Positions 40,553-47,682 of a stretch of 48,695 nucleotides of DNA are shown here, in pieces. The stretch is from assembly GCA_015064395.1 (NCBI GenBank), contig SVSH01000015.1, positions 1 through 48,695 of the forward strand, in the 5' to 3' direction. The position numbers and the translations under genes are program-made. Below the pieces are notes generated by a model. The model ran no database searches and had not been told where the DNA came from. It worked only from the letters and a program-made list of their open reading frames with translations. Origin of the DNA: Oscillospiraceae bacterium (GTDB lineage Bacteria; Bacillota; Clostridia; Oscillospirales; CAG-272). The number at the start of each line of letters is the position of its first letter. Within the stretch, counting starts at the first letter, position 1.

Positions 40553-41887
40553 ATGGACAACAAGACAACCGTCGGAAGCGATGCCATCCGTTCGCTTTTC
40601 GATGCCGGTACGTTTGTGGAGATCGGCGCTTACGTTCGTCAAGCGGCGACCGATGCGTACACCGGACTCGTCTGCGGCTACGGTGCCATCGACGGAAAAT
40701 TGACCTTTGCTTTTGCACAGGACATGGACAGAATGAAGGGCGCTTTGGATGAGGCGGGCGCCAAGAAGCTGCGTGCCATTTACGATATGGCAGTGAAGAA
40801 CGGTGCTCCCGTCGTGGGACTGTTCAACAGTGCCGGTGTCGTTGTATATGACGGTAGCGCGGCCCTGGATGCTTACGGCACTTGGATGCGCTGTGTATCG
40901 GACGCTTCGGGCGTCGTACCCCAGATCGCTGTGATCTGCGGCGTTTGTGCCGGCAGTGCAGCTGTGACGGCGTCTATGTTTGATCTCATCGTAACCGTGA
41001 AGGACAAAACGAAGCTGTATATGACTACCCCCTTCGTGCTGGGTGCAGAGACGGCAAGCGCCGAGGCGGCTGCCAAGAGCGGCCTGTCTGCGCTGACCTG
41101 CGAGAGCGAAGCAGAGGCGATGGGCGCCGTTCGTGCCCTCGTCGGCCTGTTGCCTTCCAACAACTGCGATCATGCAATGGCTGATGCCGAGGATCCCAAC
41201 CGCGCGTTGGCTGTCGGCGCACCCCTTCCTGCGGCTATGCTGGACGGTGGTGTGATGACCGAGCTTTACGCTGAATTCGCTCCCGAAATGACGACCGCGT
41301 TGGGTCGCATGGGCGGCGAGGTCGTCGGTGTTGTTGCGGCCAAGGGTGCCTTGACCGTCGACGCGGCTCGCAAGGCTGCCCGTATGGTCTCCTTGTGCGA
41401 TGCCTTCCACATTCCCGTACTGACTCTGGTGGATTCCGAGGGCGTCGACGTGGATGCCGAGGCTCAGGCACAGCCTGCTTCCTCCGTATACGCTCGTCTG
41501 GCTACCGCTTACGCTTCTTCCACCTGCGCTAAGGTCACCGTTGTGACGGGCAAGGCTTACGGCGCGGCATACACGCTGTTGGGCTCCCGCGCACTGGGCG
41601 CCGACCTGGTATTTGCTCTGCCCGAGGCCGTCATCAGTACCATGGCTCCCGACAAGGCCGTCGCCTTTGTATGGAACGACAAGGTCACCGAGGAGAACAC
41701 CCGTGAGATGGTCGAAAAGGAATGGATCGACACTTACGCCAAGCCCGAGATCGCGGCTATGCGCGGTGACATCGACGACGTGATCCCCGCCGAGGAGCTT
41801 CGCATGAGAGTTTGCTCGGCACTGTATATGCTGTCCTCCAAGGCAGACGAAAAGCCCGTCCGCCGTCATCCCACCCTGGCACTCTGA
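40553..41887 (+). CDS. Divergent acyl-CoA carboxyltransferase subunit (MmdA/PCCB-like)
   Basis: 444 aa protein of the carboxyl transferase family (the fold of MmdA, PccB and the 12S transcarboxylase subunit) with two crotonase-like halves: YTGLVCGYGAIDGKLTFAFAQD...AVICGVCAGSAAVTASMFDLIV and GGEVVGVVAAKGALTVDAARKAARMVSLCDAFHIPVLTLVDSEG...GKAYGAAYTLLGSRALGADLVFALP. It is about 60 residues shorter than MmdA, and the usual SGGARIQEG is SAGVVVYDG while YGGAYDVM is YGAAYTLL, so its CoA substrate cannot be assumed to be methylmalonyl-CoA. First gene of the Na+-pump operon; TGGAGGT fixes ATG 40553. Confidence 0.85.
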   Translation: MDNKTTVGSDAIRSLFDAGTFVEIGAYVRQAATDAYTGLVCGYGAIDGKLTFAFAQDMDRMKGALDEAGAKKLRAIYDMAVKNGAPVVGLFNSAGVVVYDGSAALDAYGTWMRCVSDASGVVPQIAVICGVCAGSAAVTASMFDLIVTVKDKTKLYMTTPFVLGAETASAEAAAKSGLSALTCESEAEAMGAVRALVGLLPSNNCDHAMADAEDPNRALAVGAPLPAAMLDGGVMTELYAEFAPEMTTALGRMGGEVVGVVAAKGALTVDAARKAARMVSLCDAFHIPVLTLVDSEGVDVDAEAQAQPASSVYARLATAYASSTCAKVTVVTGKAYGAAYTLLGSRALGADLVFALPEAVISTMAPDKAVAFVWNDKVTEENTREMVEKEWIDTYAKPEIAAMRGDIDDVIPAEELRMRVCSALYMLSSKADEKPVRRHPTLAL

Positions 41888-41915
41888 TGCCGGTGGCCGA
41901 AAGGATGGTCCTTAT

Positions 41916-42341
41916 ATGAATATGTTAGTAACCTTGCTCTTTACCTGGCCCAACGTAACGGGAATGCCCATTGGCGAGCGTGTGGCTTACGCCCTGCGCA
42001 TGCTGATCGTCGGCCTTGGTGCCGTGTTCGCCATTTTGGCGCTTCTCTGGGGCATCTTGGTACTGGCACGCATTCTTCTTCACGATATGCCTGCTCGTCG
42101 CAGAGAGCCAAGCAACAGTGTCGGTGTTGTGGTCAAGCCCGCAGCTCCCGCGCCTGCCCCGGCGCCTGCGCCTGCTCCTGTGGCACCACAGCCTGTCGCA
42201 CAGGACAACGGTGCGCTCATCGCCGTCATCACTGCCGCCGTCAGTGCCGCTATGGCAGAGGAGGGAACGCTTCCCCCCGGTGGCTTCCGCGTTGTTTCCT
42301 TCCGTCGCGCTTCGAATACGGGCGCATGGAACCGTAAGTAA
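41916..42341 (+). CDS. OadG-family gamma subunit of a Na+-translocating decarboxylase
   Basis: 141 aa. One N-terminal membrane helix (about 25-52, ALRMLIVGLGAVFAILALLWGILVLARILL) followed by a Pro/Ala-rich segment (VKPAAPAPAPAPAPAPVAPQPVAQ) and a short C-terminal stretch, LIAVITAAVSAAMAEE...FRVVSFRR. This matches the OadG/MmdD gamma or delta subunit that holds the alpha subunit to the membrane beta subunit and can bind zinc at its C-terminus. AAAGGAT precedes the start. Between the carboxyltransferase and the biotin carrier genes. Confidence 0.85.
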   Translation: MNMLVTLLFTWPNVTGMPIGERVAYALRMLIVGLGAVFAILALLWGILVLARILLHDMPARRREPSNSVGVVVKPAAPAPAPAPAPAPVAPQPVAQDNGALIAVITAAVSAAMAEEGTLPPGGFRVVSFRRASNTGAWNRK

Positions 42342-42379
42342 TTCAGATTGATGATTTTAAGAAAGGTTGGAACATTACA

Positions 42380-42802
42380 ATGAGAAAATATAACGTAACC
42401 GTCAACGGTGTCACTTATGAAGTTATGGTCGAGGAGGTCGGCGCTACCGCCGGCTACACCGCATCCGTAGCCGCTCCCGTAGCCGCTCCCGTAGCAGCCC
42501 CCGTAGCTGCTCCCGTAGCTGCTCCTGCCGCTGCTCCTGCCGCCGCACCCGCTCCCGCAGCAGCACCTGCTCCTGCACCTGCCGCAGGCGGTGAGGCCGT
42601 TAAGGCTCCCATGCCCGGCACCATCATGAAGATCAACGTCGCCGTTGGCGATAGGGTCAAGAAGGGCGATGTTATCTGCATCCTCGAGGCAATGAAGATG
42701 GAGAATGAGATCTTCGCTCCTGTCGACGGTGCCATTACCTCTTTGCCCGTATCCAAGGGCGCATCTGTTCAGACCGACGAGGTTCTGGCTACCATCGCGT
42801 AA
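42380..42802 (+). CDS. Biotin carboxyl carrier protein of the decarboxylase
   Basis: 140 aa. A short N-terminal segment (MRKYNVTVNGVTYEVMVEEV), a flexible Ala/Pro linker at about 31-70 built on a 12-base DNA repeat, and a C-terminal biotinyl domain (about 72-140). Biotin is attached to K106 in ILEAMKMENE; the loop APMPGTIMKINV is also typical. It carries CO2 between the carboxyltransferases and the membrane beta subunit. It is separate from the OadA-type protein in this operon, which has no biotin domain, so both carboxyltransferases probably share this carrier. Confidence 0.95.
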   Translation: MRKYNVTVNGVTYEVMVEEVGATAGYTASVAAPVAAPVAAPVAAPVAAPAAAPAAAPAPAAAPAPAPAAGGEAVKAPMPGTIMKINVAVGDRVKKGDVICILEAMKMENEIFAPVDGAITSLPVSKGASVQTDEVLATIA

Positions 42803-42841
42803 GCCGCATCTTGCCAATCTGAAGAAAGGTGACTGTTTATT

Positions 42842-44029
42842 ATGGCTGAAATTATGCAAAGCCTGGATACCTTCCTGCATGGAACCGGTATCTATCAGCT
42901 ATTCCAGCAAACCGATTGGTGGAAGACGGTGCTCATGTTTGTGATTGCCGGCGTGCTGGTTTATCTGGCAATCGTCAAGGGCTTCGAGCCGCTCTTGCTT
43001 CTTCCCATCGCGATCGGTATGCTCTTGACCAATATCCCCGGTGCGGAAATTTTCCACGCAGAATGGTTTGTCCAGACCGACATTGACTTTGGACAGGTCC
43101 TCCACGACGGTGGTTTCCTCGACTTGCTCTATTTAGGTGTTAAATTGGGCATCTACCCCTGCCTGATCTTTATCGGCATCGGCGCGATGACTGATTTTAC
43201 TCCTCTGATTGCCAACCCCAAGAGCCTGCTGATCGGCGCAGGCGCACAGACGGGCGTATTCGTTGCTTTTGCCGCGGCGCTGATCTCCGGTTGGTTTACG
43301 CCCCAGGAGGCGGCCGCTATCGGTATCATCGGTGGCGCGGACGGCCCTACGGCGATCCTCGTGACCAAGATCCTGGCTTCGGGTCTTCTGCCTGCGATCG
43401 CCATCGCGGCGTACAGCTACATGGCCTTGATCCCTATGATCCAGCCCCCCTTTATGAAGCTGTTGACCACAAAGAAAGAGCGCGCCATTAAAATGACGGC
43501 GCTTCGTGAGGTCTCCAAGGTGGAGAAGATCGTTTTCCCCGTGCTCGTTACGGCTGTGGTCGGTCTGATCGTCCCCAGCGCATTGACACTGATCGGGTGC
43601 TTGATGTTTGGTAACCTGCTCAACGTCTGCGGCGTGACGGATCGTCTCTCCAAGACGGCACAGAACGAGCTGATCAATATCGTTACCATCTTCTTGGGCA
43701 TTTCGGTTGGCGCTACGGCAACGGCAGACAACTTCCTGAGCGGTCAAACGGTACTGATCGTTATTCTCGGTCTGGCGGCGTTCTGCGTCTCCACCTGCGG
43801 CGGCTTGCTTACCGCCAAGATCATGAACGTCCTCACGGGCGGCAAGATCAATCCCCTCATCGGCTCTGCAGGCGTTTCCGCCGTTCCTATGGCGGCTCGT
43901 GTTGCCCAAAAGGTCGGTCAAAAGGAGGATCCTACCAACTTCCTTCTGATGCACGCCATGGGCCCCAACGTAGCAGGTGTTATCGGCTCCGCCGTGGCGG
44001 CCGGTGTCTTCCTGTCCTGGGCATTCTGA
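42842..44029 (+). CDS. Na+-translocating decarboxylase beta subunit (OadB/MmdB/GcdB)
   Basis: 395 aa integral membrane protein with about ten hydrophobic segments. It decarboxylates carboxybiotin and exports Na+. The family core is visible: LYLGVKLGIYPCLIFIGIGAMTDFTPLIANPKSLLIGAGAQTGVFVAF, the conserved Asp-containing GIIGGADGPTAI, and NLLNVCGVTDRLSKTAQNELINIVTIFLGISVGATATADNFL. It ends with the conserved GPNVAGVIGSAVAAGVF. Symbol not given because substrate (oxaloacetate, methylmalonyl-CoA, glutaconyl-CoA) is set by the other subunits. Confidence 0.95.
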   Translation: MAEIMQSLDTFLHGTGIYQLFQQTDWWKTVLMFVIAGVLVYLAIVKGFEPLLLLPIAIGMLLTNIPGAEIFHAEWFVQTDIDFGQVLHDGGFLDLLYLGVKLGIYPCLIFIGIGAMTDFTPLIANPKSLLIGAGAQTGVFVAFAAALISGWFTPQEAAAIGIIGGADGPTAILVTKILASGLLPAIAIAAYSYMALIPMIQPPFMKLLTTKKERAIKMTALREVSKVEKIVFPVLVTAVVGLIVPSALTLIGCLMFGNLLNVCGVTDRLSKTAQNELINIVTIFLGISVGATATADNFLSGQTVLIVILGLAAFCVSTCGGLLTAKIMNVLTGGKINPLIGSAGVSAVPMAARVAQKVGQKEDPTNFLLMHAMGPNVAGVIGSAVAAGVFLSWAF

Positions 44030-44068
44030 TGCCGCGTTATACATAATTGAGAAAGGAAACATTGTCAA

Positions 44069-45466
44069 ATGGCTAAAATAAAGATTACAGAAACAGTCCT
44101 TCGCGACTCGCATCAGTCTCTGATCGCGACCCGTATGACGACCGAGGATATGCTTCCTATCCTGGAAACGATGGATAAGGTAGGCTACTATTCCCTCGAA
44201 GCATGGGGCGGCGCGACCTTCGACGCCTGCATGCGCTTCCTCAACGAGGATCCCTGGGAGAGACTGCGCGCCATCCGTGCTCGCGTCAAGAACACCAAGC
44301 TGCAGATGCTGTTCCGCGGCCAGAACATTCTGGGCTACCGCCACTATTCGGATGACGTCGTCGAGTATTTCGTGCAGAAGTCGATTGCCAACGGTATCGA
44401 CATCCTGCGTATTTTCGACGCTCTCAACGATGCTCGCAACCTTGAAACTGCTATTAAGGCAACTCGCAAGGAAGGCGGTCACGTGCAGGCGGCGATCAGC
44501 TACACCACCGGTCCCGTTTACGACATCAACTACTATACCACCTATGCCAAGCAGCTGGAGGAGATGGGCGCTGACTCCATCTGTATCAAGGATATGGCAG
44601 GCTTGCTTCTGCCTTACACCACCTACGACCTGGTCAAGGCACTCAAGGAGACCGTCAAGGTTCCGATCCAGCTTCACACCCACTACACCGCAGGCGTGGC
44701 CAGCATGTCGACCATGAAGGCCATTGAAGCCGGCGTTGACGTGGTCGACACCGCGATCTCGCCCATGGCACAGGGCACGTCGCACATGCCCACCGAGTCG
44801 CTCGTCGCCGCCCTGGCAGGAACCGAGTACGACACGGGCATCGACCTGACCGAGCTCAACGAGATCACCAAGTATTTCACCCCTCTGCGCGAGAAGTATC
44901 TGCAGAGTGGTTTGATGGATCCCAAGGTTATGAAGGTCAACGTCAATGCGCTGATCAACCAGGTTCCCGGCGGTATGCTGTCCAACCTTGTGTCCCAGCT
45001 CAAGCAGGCCGGCAAGTCTGATCTGCTCGACGCTGTTCTTGAGGAAGTGCCGCGCGTTCGTGCGGATGCAGGCTATCCCCCTCTGGTAACCCCCTCGTCT
45101 CAGATCGTCGGTACGCAGGCCGTGTTCAACGTGCTGTACGGCGAGAGATACAAGACGGTCACCAAGGAGTTCCGCGGACTTGTTCGCGGTGACTACGGTC
45201 AGACGCCTGTTGCAATGGATCCTGAGTTTGTCAAAAAGGTCATTGGCGACGCCGAGCAGATCACCTGCCGTCCCGCCGATCTTCTCAAGCCCGAGCTGGA
45301 AGAGCTGCGCGCCAAGATCCCCCAGTATATGGAGCAGGATGAGGACGTGCTGTCCTACGCGCTGTTCGAGCAGGTAGCACTCAAGTTCTTTGAGTACCGC
45401 AAGCAAAAGAAGTACGGCATCGACGCAACGGCGGCCGATGCGGCAAGCGGCGTTCACAGCATCTAA
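44069..45466 (+). CDS. OadA/5S-type carboxyltransferase subunit (oxaloacetate decarboxylase alpha)
   Basis: 465 aa carboxyltransferase barrel of the PYC/OadA family with the C-terminal conserved domain but no biotin domain, like the transcarboxylase 5S subunit. The metal site is intact: D13 (LRDSHQS), K174 (SICIKDMAG, the carbamylated Lys position) and H203/H205 (LHTHYTAG). FRGQNILGYRHYSDDVV and GTSHMPTES are also family marks. It should move CO2 from oxaloacetate to biotin on the separate carrier protein (42380-42802), or the reverse. Last structural gene of the pump before a hairpin and bioY. Confidence 0.93.
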   Translation: MAKIKITETVLRDSHQSLIATRMTTEDMLPILETMDKVGYYSLEAWGGATFDACMRFLNEDPWERLRAIRARVKNTKLQMLFRGQNILGYRHYSDDVVEYFVQKSIANGIDILRIFDALNDARNLETAIKATRKEGGHVQAAISYTTGPVYDINYYTTYAKQLEEMGADSICIKDMAGLLLPYTTYDLVKALKETVKVPIQLHTHYTAGVASMSTMKAIEAGVDVVDTAISPMAQGTSHMPTESLVAALAGTEYDTGIDLTELNEITKYFTPLREKYLQSGLMDPKVMKVNVNALINQVPGGMLSNLVSQLKQAGKSDLLDAVLEEVPRVRADAGYPPLVTPSSQIVGTQAVFNVLYGERYKTVTKEFRGLVRGDYGQTPVAMDPEFVKKVIGDAEQITCRPADLLKPELEELRAKIPQYMEQDEDVLSYALFEQVALKFFEYRKQKKYGIDATAADAASGVHSI

Positions 45467-45478
45467 AACAAAATCAGT

Positions 45479-45508
45479 CAGTGCCTGCGGGATGCTCCGC
45501 AGGCACTG
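45479..45508 (+). terminator. Strong hairpin between the decarboxylase genes and bioY
   Basis: A perfect 12-bp stem CAGTGCCTGCGG/CCGCAGGCACTG (45479-45490 with 45497-45508), 6-base loop, followed by TTTGC. The T-run is short, so it may be a partial terminator that lets bioY be transcribed at a lower level. Confidence 0.65.
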
Positions 45509-45532
45509 TTTGCAAGTTGGAAGGGAGGCACT

Positions 45533-46039
45533 ATGGCAAAACGCATCACCCGCTGTGCACTGTTGAGCGCACTTTTGTGTCTGATCTCTCCCATCTGTAT
45601 CCCCATAGGCCCCGTTCCGGTCAGCCTTTCCTTGCTTGCCGTGATGCTCATGGCACTGCTATTGCCGCTTGGTGAGGCATTGACCTGCGTGGGGGTCTAT
45701 TTGGCCCTCGGCTCGCTGGGACTGCCGGTGTTTGCCGGCTTTGGGGGAGGCGTAGGGATGCTTTTCGGGGCTACAGGCGGTTTTATTTTCAGCTACCTTT
45801 TTGTGGTGCTCTGTATTGTAGCCTTGCATAAAACGGGCAAGTACGGGTCACATATGGGTTGCTTTTTGGGACTACTTGTCAGCTACGCTTGCGGCTTGCT
45901 TTGGTATTGCTACGTAGCAACTCCCGTCTCATTTTTGACTGCCTTGATGGTTTGTGTCGTACCCTTTATCCCGTTCGATATTCTGAAAATTATGCTTGCC
46001 GTATGGCTATCCAAACTCATCAAGGCTAAAATACAATAA
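45533..46039 (+). CDS. bioY: BioY biotin transporter substrate-binding subunit
   Basis: 168 aa membrane protein with six hydrophobic segments. BioY is the S component of ECF-type biotin uptake. Family marks: ICIPIGPVPVSLSLLAVMLMALLLPLGEAL, the GSLGLPVFAGFGGGVGMLFGATGGFIFSY motif that contacts biotin, and C-terminal PFIPFDILKIMLAVWLSKLIK. The EcfA/T energy module is not in the window. Its place right after a biotin-dependent decarboxylase suggests that supply and use of biotin are linked. AGGGAGG precedes ATG 45533. No BirA-type operator was found upstream. Confidence 0.95.
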   Translation: MAKRITRCALLSALLCLISPICIPIGPVPVSLSLLAVMLMALLLPLGEALTCVGVYLALGSLGLPVFAGFGGGVGMLFGATGGFIFSYLFVVLCIVALHKTGKYGSHMGCFLGLLVSYACGLLWYCYVATPVSFLTALMVCVVPFIPFDILKIMLAVWLSKLIKAKIQ

Positions 46040-46067
46040 AAAAGACCGACGTGTGTCGGTCTTTTTT
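46038..46067. terminator. Bidirectional terminator after bioY
   Basis: AAAAAAGACCGAC/GTCGGTCTTTTTT (46038-46050 with 46055-46067), 4-base loop. It starts inside the bioY stop codon and ends 6 bases before the end of the convergent thrH-like gene. Confidence 0.95.
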
Positions 46068-46073
46068 ATTGCC

Positions 46074-46682
46074 TTACAGCGCTTTTTTAATGGCGGCAAG
46101 CAGATCGTTGTACGCTTCAAAGGCGGGCAGATCGGGATAATCCTTTTTGATCTGCTCGGTACTGCGGAACAGAAATCCCGCTTTGCTGTTGAGTATCATG
46201 CCCAGATCGTTGTAGCTGTCGCCCGAGGCGATCGTCTCAAAGCCCACGGACTGAAGCGCCTTGACGGTGGTCAGCTTGGACTTTTCGCATCTCATGCGAT
46301 AACCCGTGATCTCACCGCTCTCGGCCACCTCCAGCGTGTTGCAGAAGATGGTGGGCATCCCCAGCTTTTTCATCAAAGGAGCGGCAAACTGCGTAAACGT
46401 GTCGCTGAGAATGATCACTTGGGTCAGCGAGCGAAGCTCATCCAAAAATTCCTTGGCGCCCGGCATTGGATCGATCTGCTCAATGGTCGCCTGAATTTCC
46501 TTGAGTCCCAGACCGTGCTCCTTGAGGATGCCCAGTCGGTACTGCATCAGCTTATCGTAATCGGGCTCGTCACGGGTGGTGCGCTTCAGCGCGGGAATGC
46601 CCGAGGCCTCGGCAAAGGCGATCCAGATCTCGGGGACGAGCACGCCCTCAAGATCCAGGCATACAATGTTCATATTACTCAT
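46074..46682 (-). CDS. thrH: ThrH-like phosphoserine phosphatase/homoserine phosphotransferase
   Basis: 202 aa HAD protein. Motif I is CLDLEGVLVPEIWI, with Glu in place of the second Asp and the VPEIW tail that mark ThrH, compared with DxD in normal SerB. Motif II SDTF, the conserved Lys near CEKSK, and motif III/IV SGDSYNDLGMIL follow. ThrH proteins move phosphate from phosphoserine to homoserine or water. AAGGAG precedes ATG 46682. Length fits the family (about 205 aa). Confidence 0.9.
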   Translation of the reverse strand: MSNMNIVCLDLEGVLVPEIWIAFAEASGIPALKRTTRDEPDYDKLMQYRLGILKEHGLGLKEIQATIEQIDPMPGAKEFLDELRSLTQVIILSDTFTQFAAPLMKKLGMPTIFCNTLEVAESGEITGYRMRCEKSKLTTVKALQSVGFETIASGDSYNDLGMILNSKAGFLFRSTEQIKKDYPDLPAFEAYNDLLAAIKKAL

Positions 46683-46706
46683 GGTAGATTCTCCTTGGGG
46701 CGTGAA

Positions 46707-47489
46707 TTACTGCTGATCGACAACGATATCCCCGTCAGTGCAGTGAATGACGTACTGCCCGACGCTTGGTGCCCAATCGTCTTCTTTGGCAATGGTCTCC
46801 CATTGCGCCTTGGTCCCTCTGAAGTGTATGTTGGTCAGATTTTTGCAAGCGGCAAATGCCTCCATACCGATTGAGGTGAGGGTGGAGGGGAGATAGATGT
46901 CCGTCATGCCGGTGCAGCCGATGAACGCTTGGGCATAGATGCGCGTGATACCCTCGGCAATGGTCACATCCGTGATTCCAGTACAGCCGGCAAAAGCACC
47001 CATCCAGACGGAGATGACAGGGTACTGATCCTTATATGTGGCCGAGATGGAAACACTGCCGGACAGCGTTTTATTACTCGCACCCATACAGGTAAAGATC
47101 ATATCGTCGGGGGATTCGGCAAGACGAAGATCCTGCTCGTATTCAATGGTGGCAGGGCCTGTGGGTGTTTCGGGGTTGGCAGGGGGTGTTGTGTTGCCGC
47201 CATCGTTCGGCCTTTCGTTTGTGGAATCATCGGGAATACGGTCGTTTTCGTCAACCACGCCGTCGCCATTGATGTCCGTGCCGCTATTGGTACCGCCGGA
47301 CGTATTGCCGCCTGCAGAACCGTTGTTTTCGGATTCGGTCTTGTCCGAGGTGTTGTCGTTATCCCCCGTTGCGTCGCCTTCTTCGGAAGGAGGGTCGTTG
47401 GTTGTACCGGGGGCAAAGAATTCATCGCAGCCAATCAAGAGACCGGAGACCAGGGAGAGCACAAGGGCGAGAAGTACGATCTTCTTCAT
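46707..47489 (-). CDS. BspA-like leucine-rich-repeat lipoprotein
   Basis: 260 aa predicted surface lipoprotein with lipobox LIGC (C21). A low-complexity segment (about 28-115) rich in Asn, Thr, Asp, Gly and Pro follows. It contains one calcium-loop-like motif, DINGDGVVDENDRIPDD. The C-terminal part has BspA-type LRR_5 repeats: ISVWMGAFAGCTGITDVTIAEGITRIYAQAFIGCTGMTDIYLPSTLTSIGMEAFAACKNLTNIHFRGTKAQW. Such proteins act in adhesion or ligand binding. It lies 17 bases after a tiny membrane protein gene and 24 before thrH, so the three may be cotranscribed. Confidence 0.87.
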   Translation of the reverse strand: MKKIVLLALVLSLVSGLLIGCDEFFAPGTTNDPPSEEGDATGDNDNTSDKTESENNGSAGGNTSGGTNSGTDINGDGVVDENDRIPDDSTNERPNDGGNTTPPANPETPTGPATIEYEQDLRLAESPDDMIFTCMGASNKTLSGSVSISATYKDQYPVISVWMGAFAGCTGITDVTIAEGITRIYAQAFIGCTGMTDIYLPSTLTSIGMEAFAACKNLTNIHFRGTKAQWETIAKEDDWAPSVGQYVIHCTDGDIVVDQQ

Positions 47490-47506
47490 ATCAGCACATC
47501 CTTTCG

Positions 47507-47650
47507 TTAAAAGGTGGCGAGAACGGCGAAGAGATAATACAGGCTACCGCCGACCATGAATAGAGAGAGAACGAGAGCGAAGATACGAATGAGCAGCTTA
47601 CGTCTGCTTTCTTTTTTGTTCATTTTGTTTTCAGTGTTGAGGTTTTTCAT
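47507..47650 (-). CDS. 47-aa single-helix membrane protein, function unknown
   Basis: Translates to a 47-residue protein starting MKNLNTENKMNKKESRRK, then a hydrophobic helix at about 19-44 (LLIRIFALVLSLFMVGGSLYYLFAVL) and ends LATF. GGAAAGGAT (minus strand) stands a few bases before ATG. The positively charged N-terminus predicts an N-in orientation. It is short and easily missed, but spacing to both neighbours, codon use and ribosome binding site support a real gene. No family recognised. Confidence 0.65.
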   Translation of the reverse strand: MKNLNTENKMNKKESRRKLLIRIFALVLSLFMVGGSLYYLFAVLATF

Positions 47651-47682
47651 GATGGGATCCTTTCCTAAAAAATATCATATGA

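Noticed and set aside
45467-45532. BirA operator controlling bioY
   Set aside because: No TTGTAAAC/GTTTACAA-type dyad is found; the only structure is the GC-rich hairpin at 45479-45508.
47220-47290. Dockerin domain of a cellulosome
   Set aside because: Only one calcium loop is present; dockerins need two with flanking helices, and no cohesin is seen.
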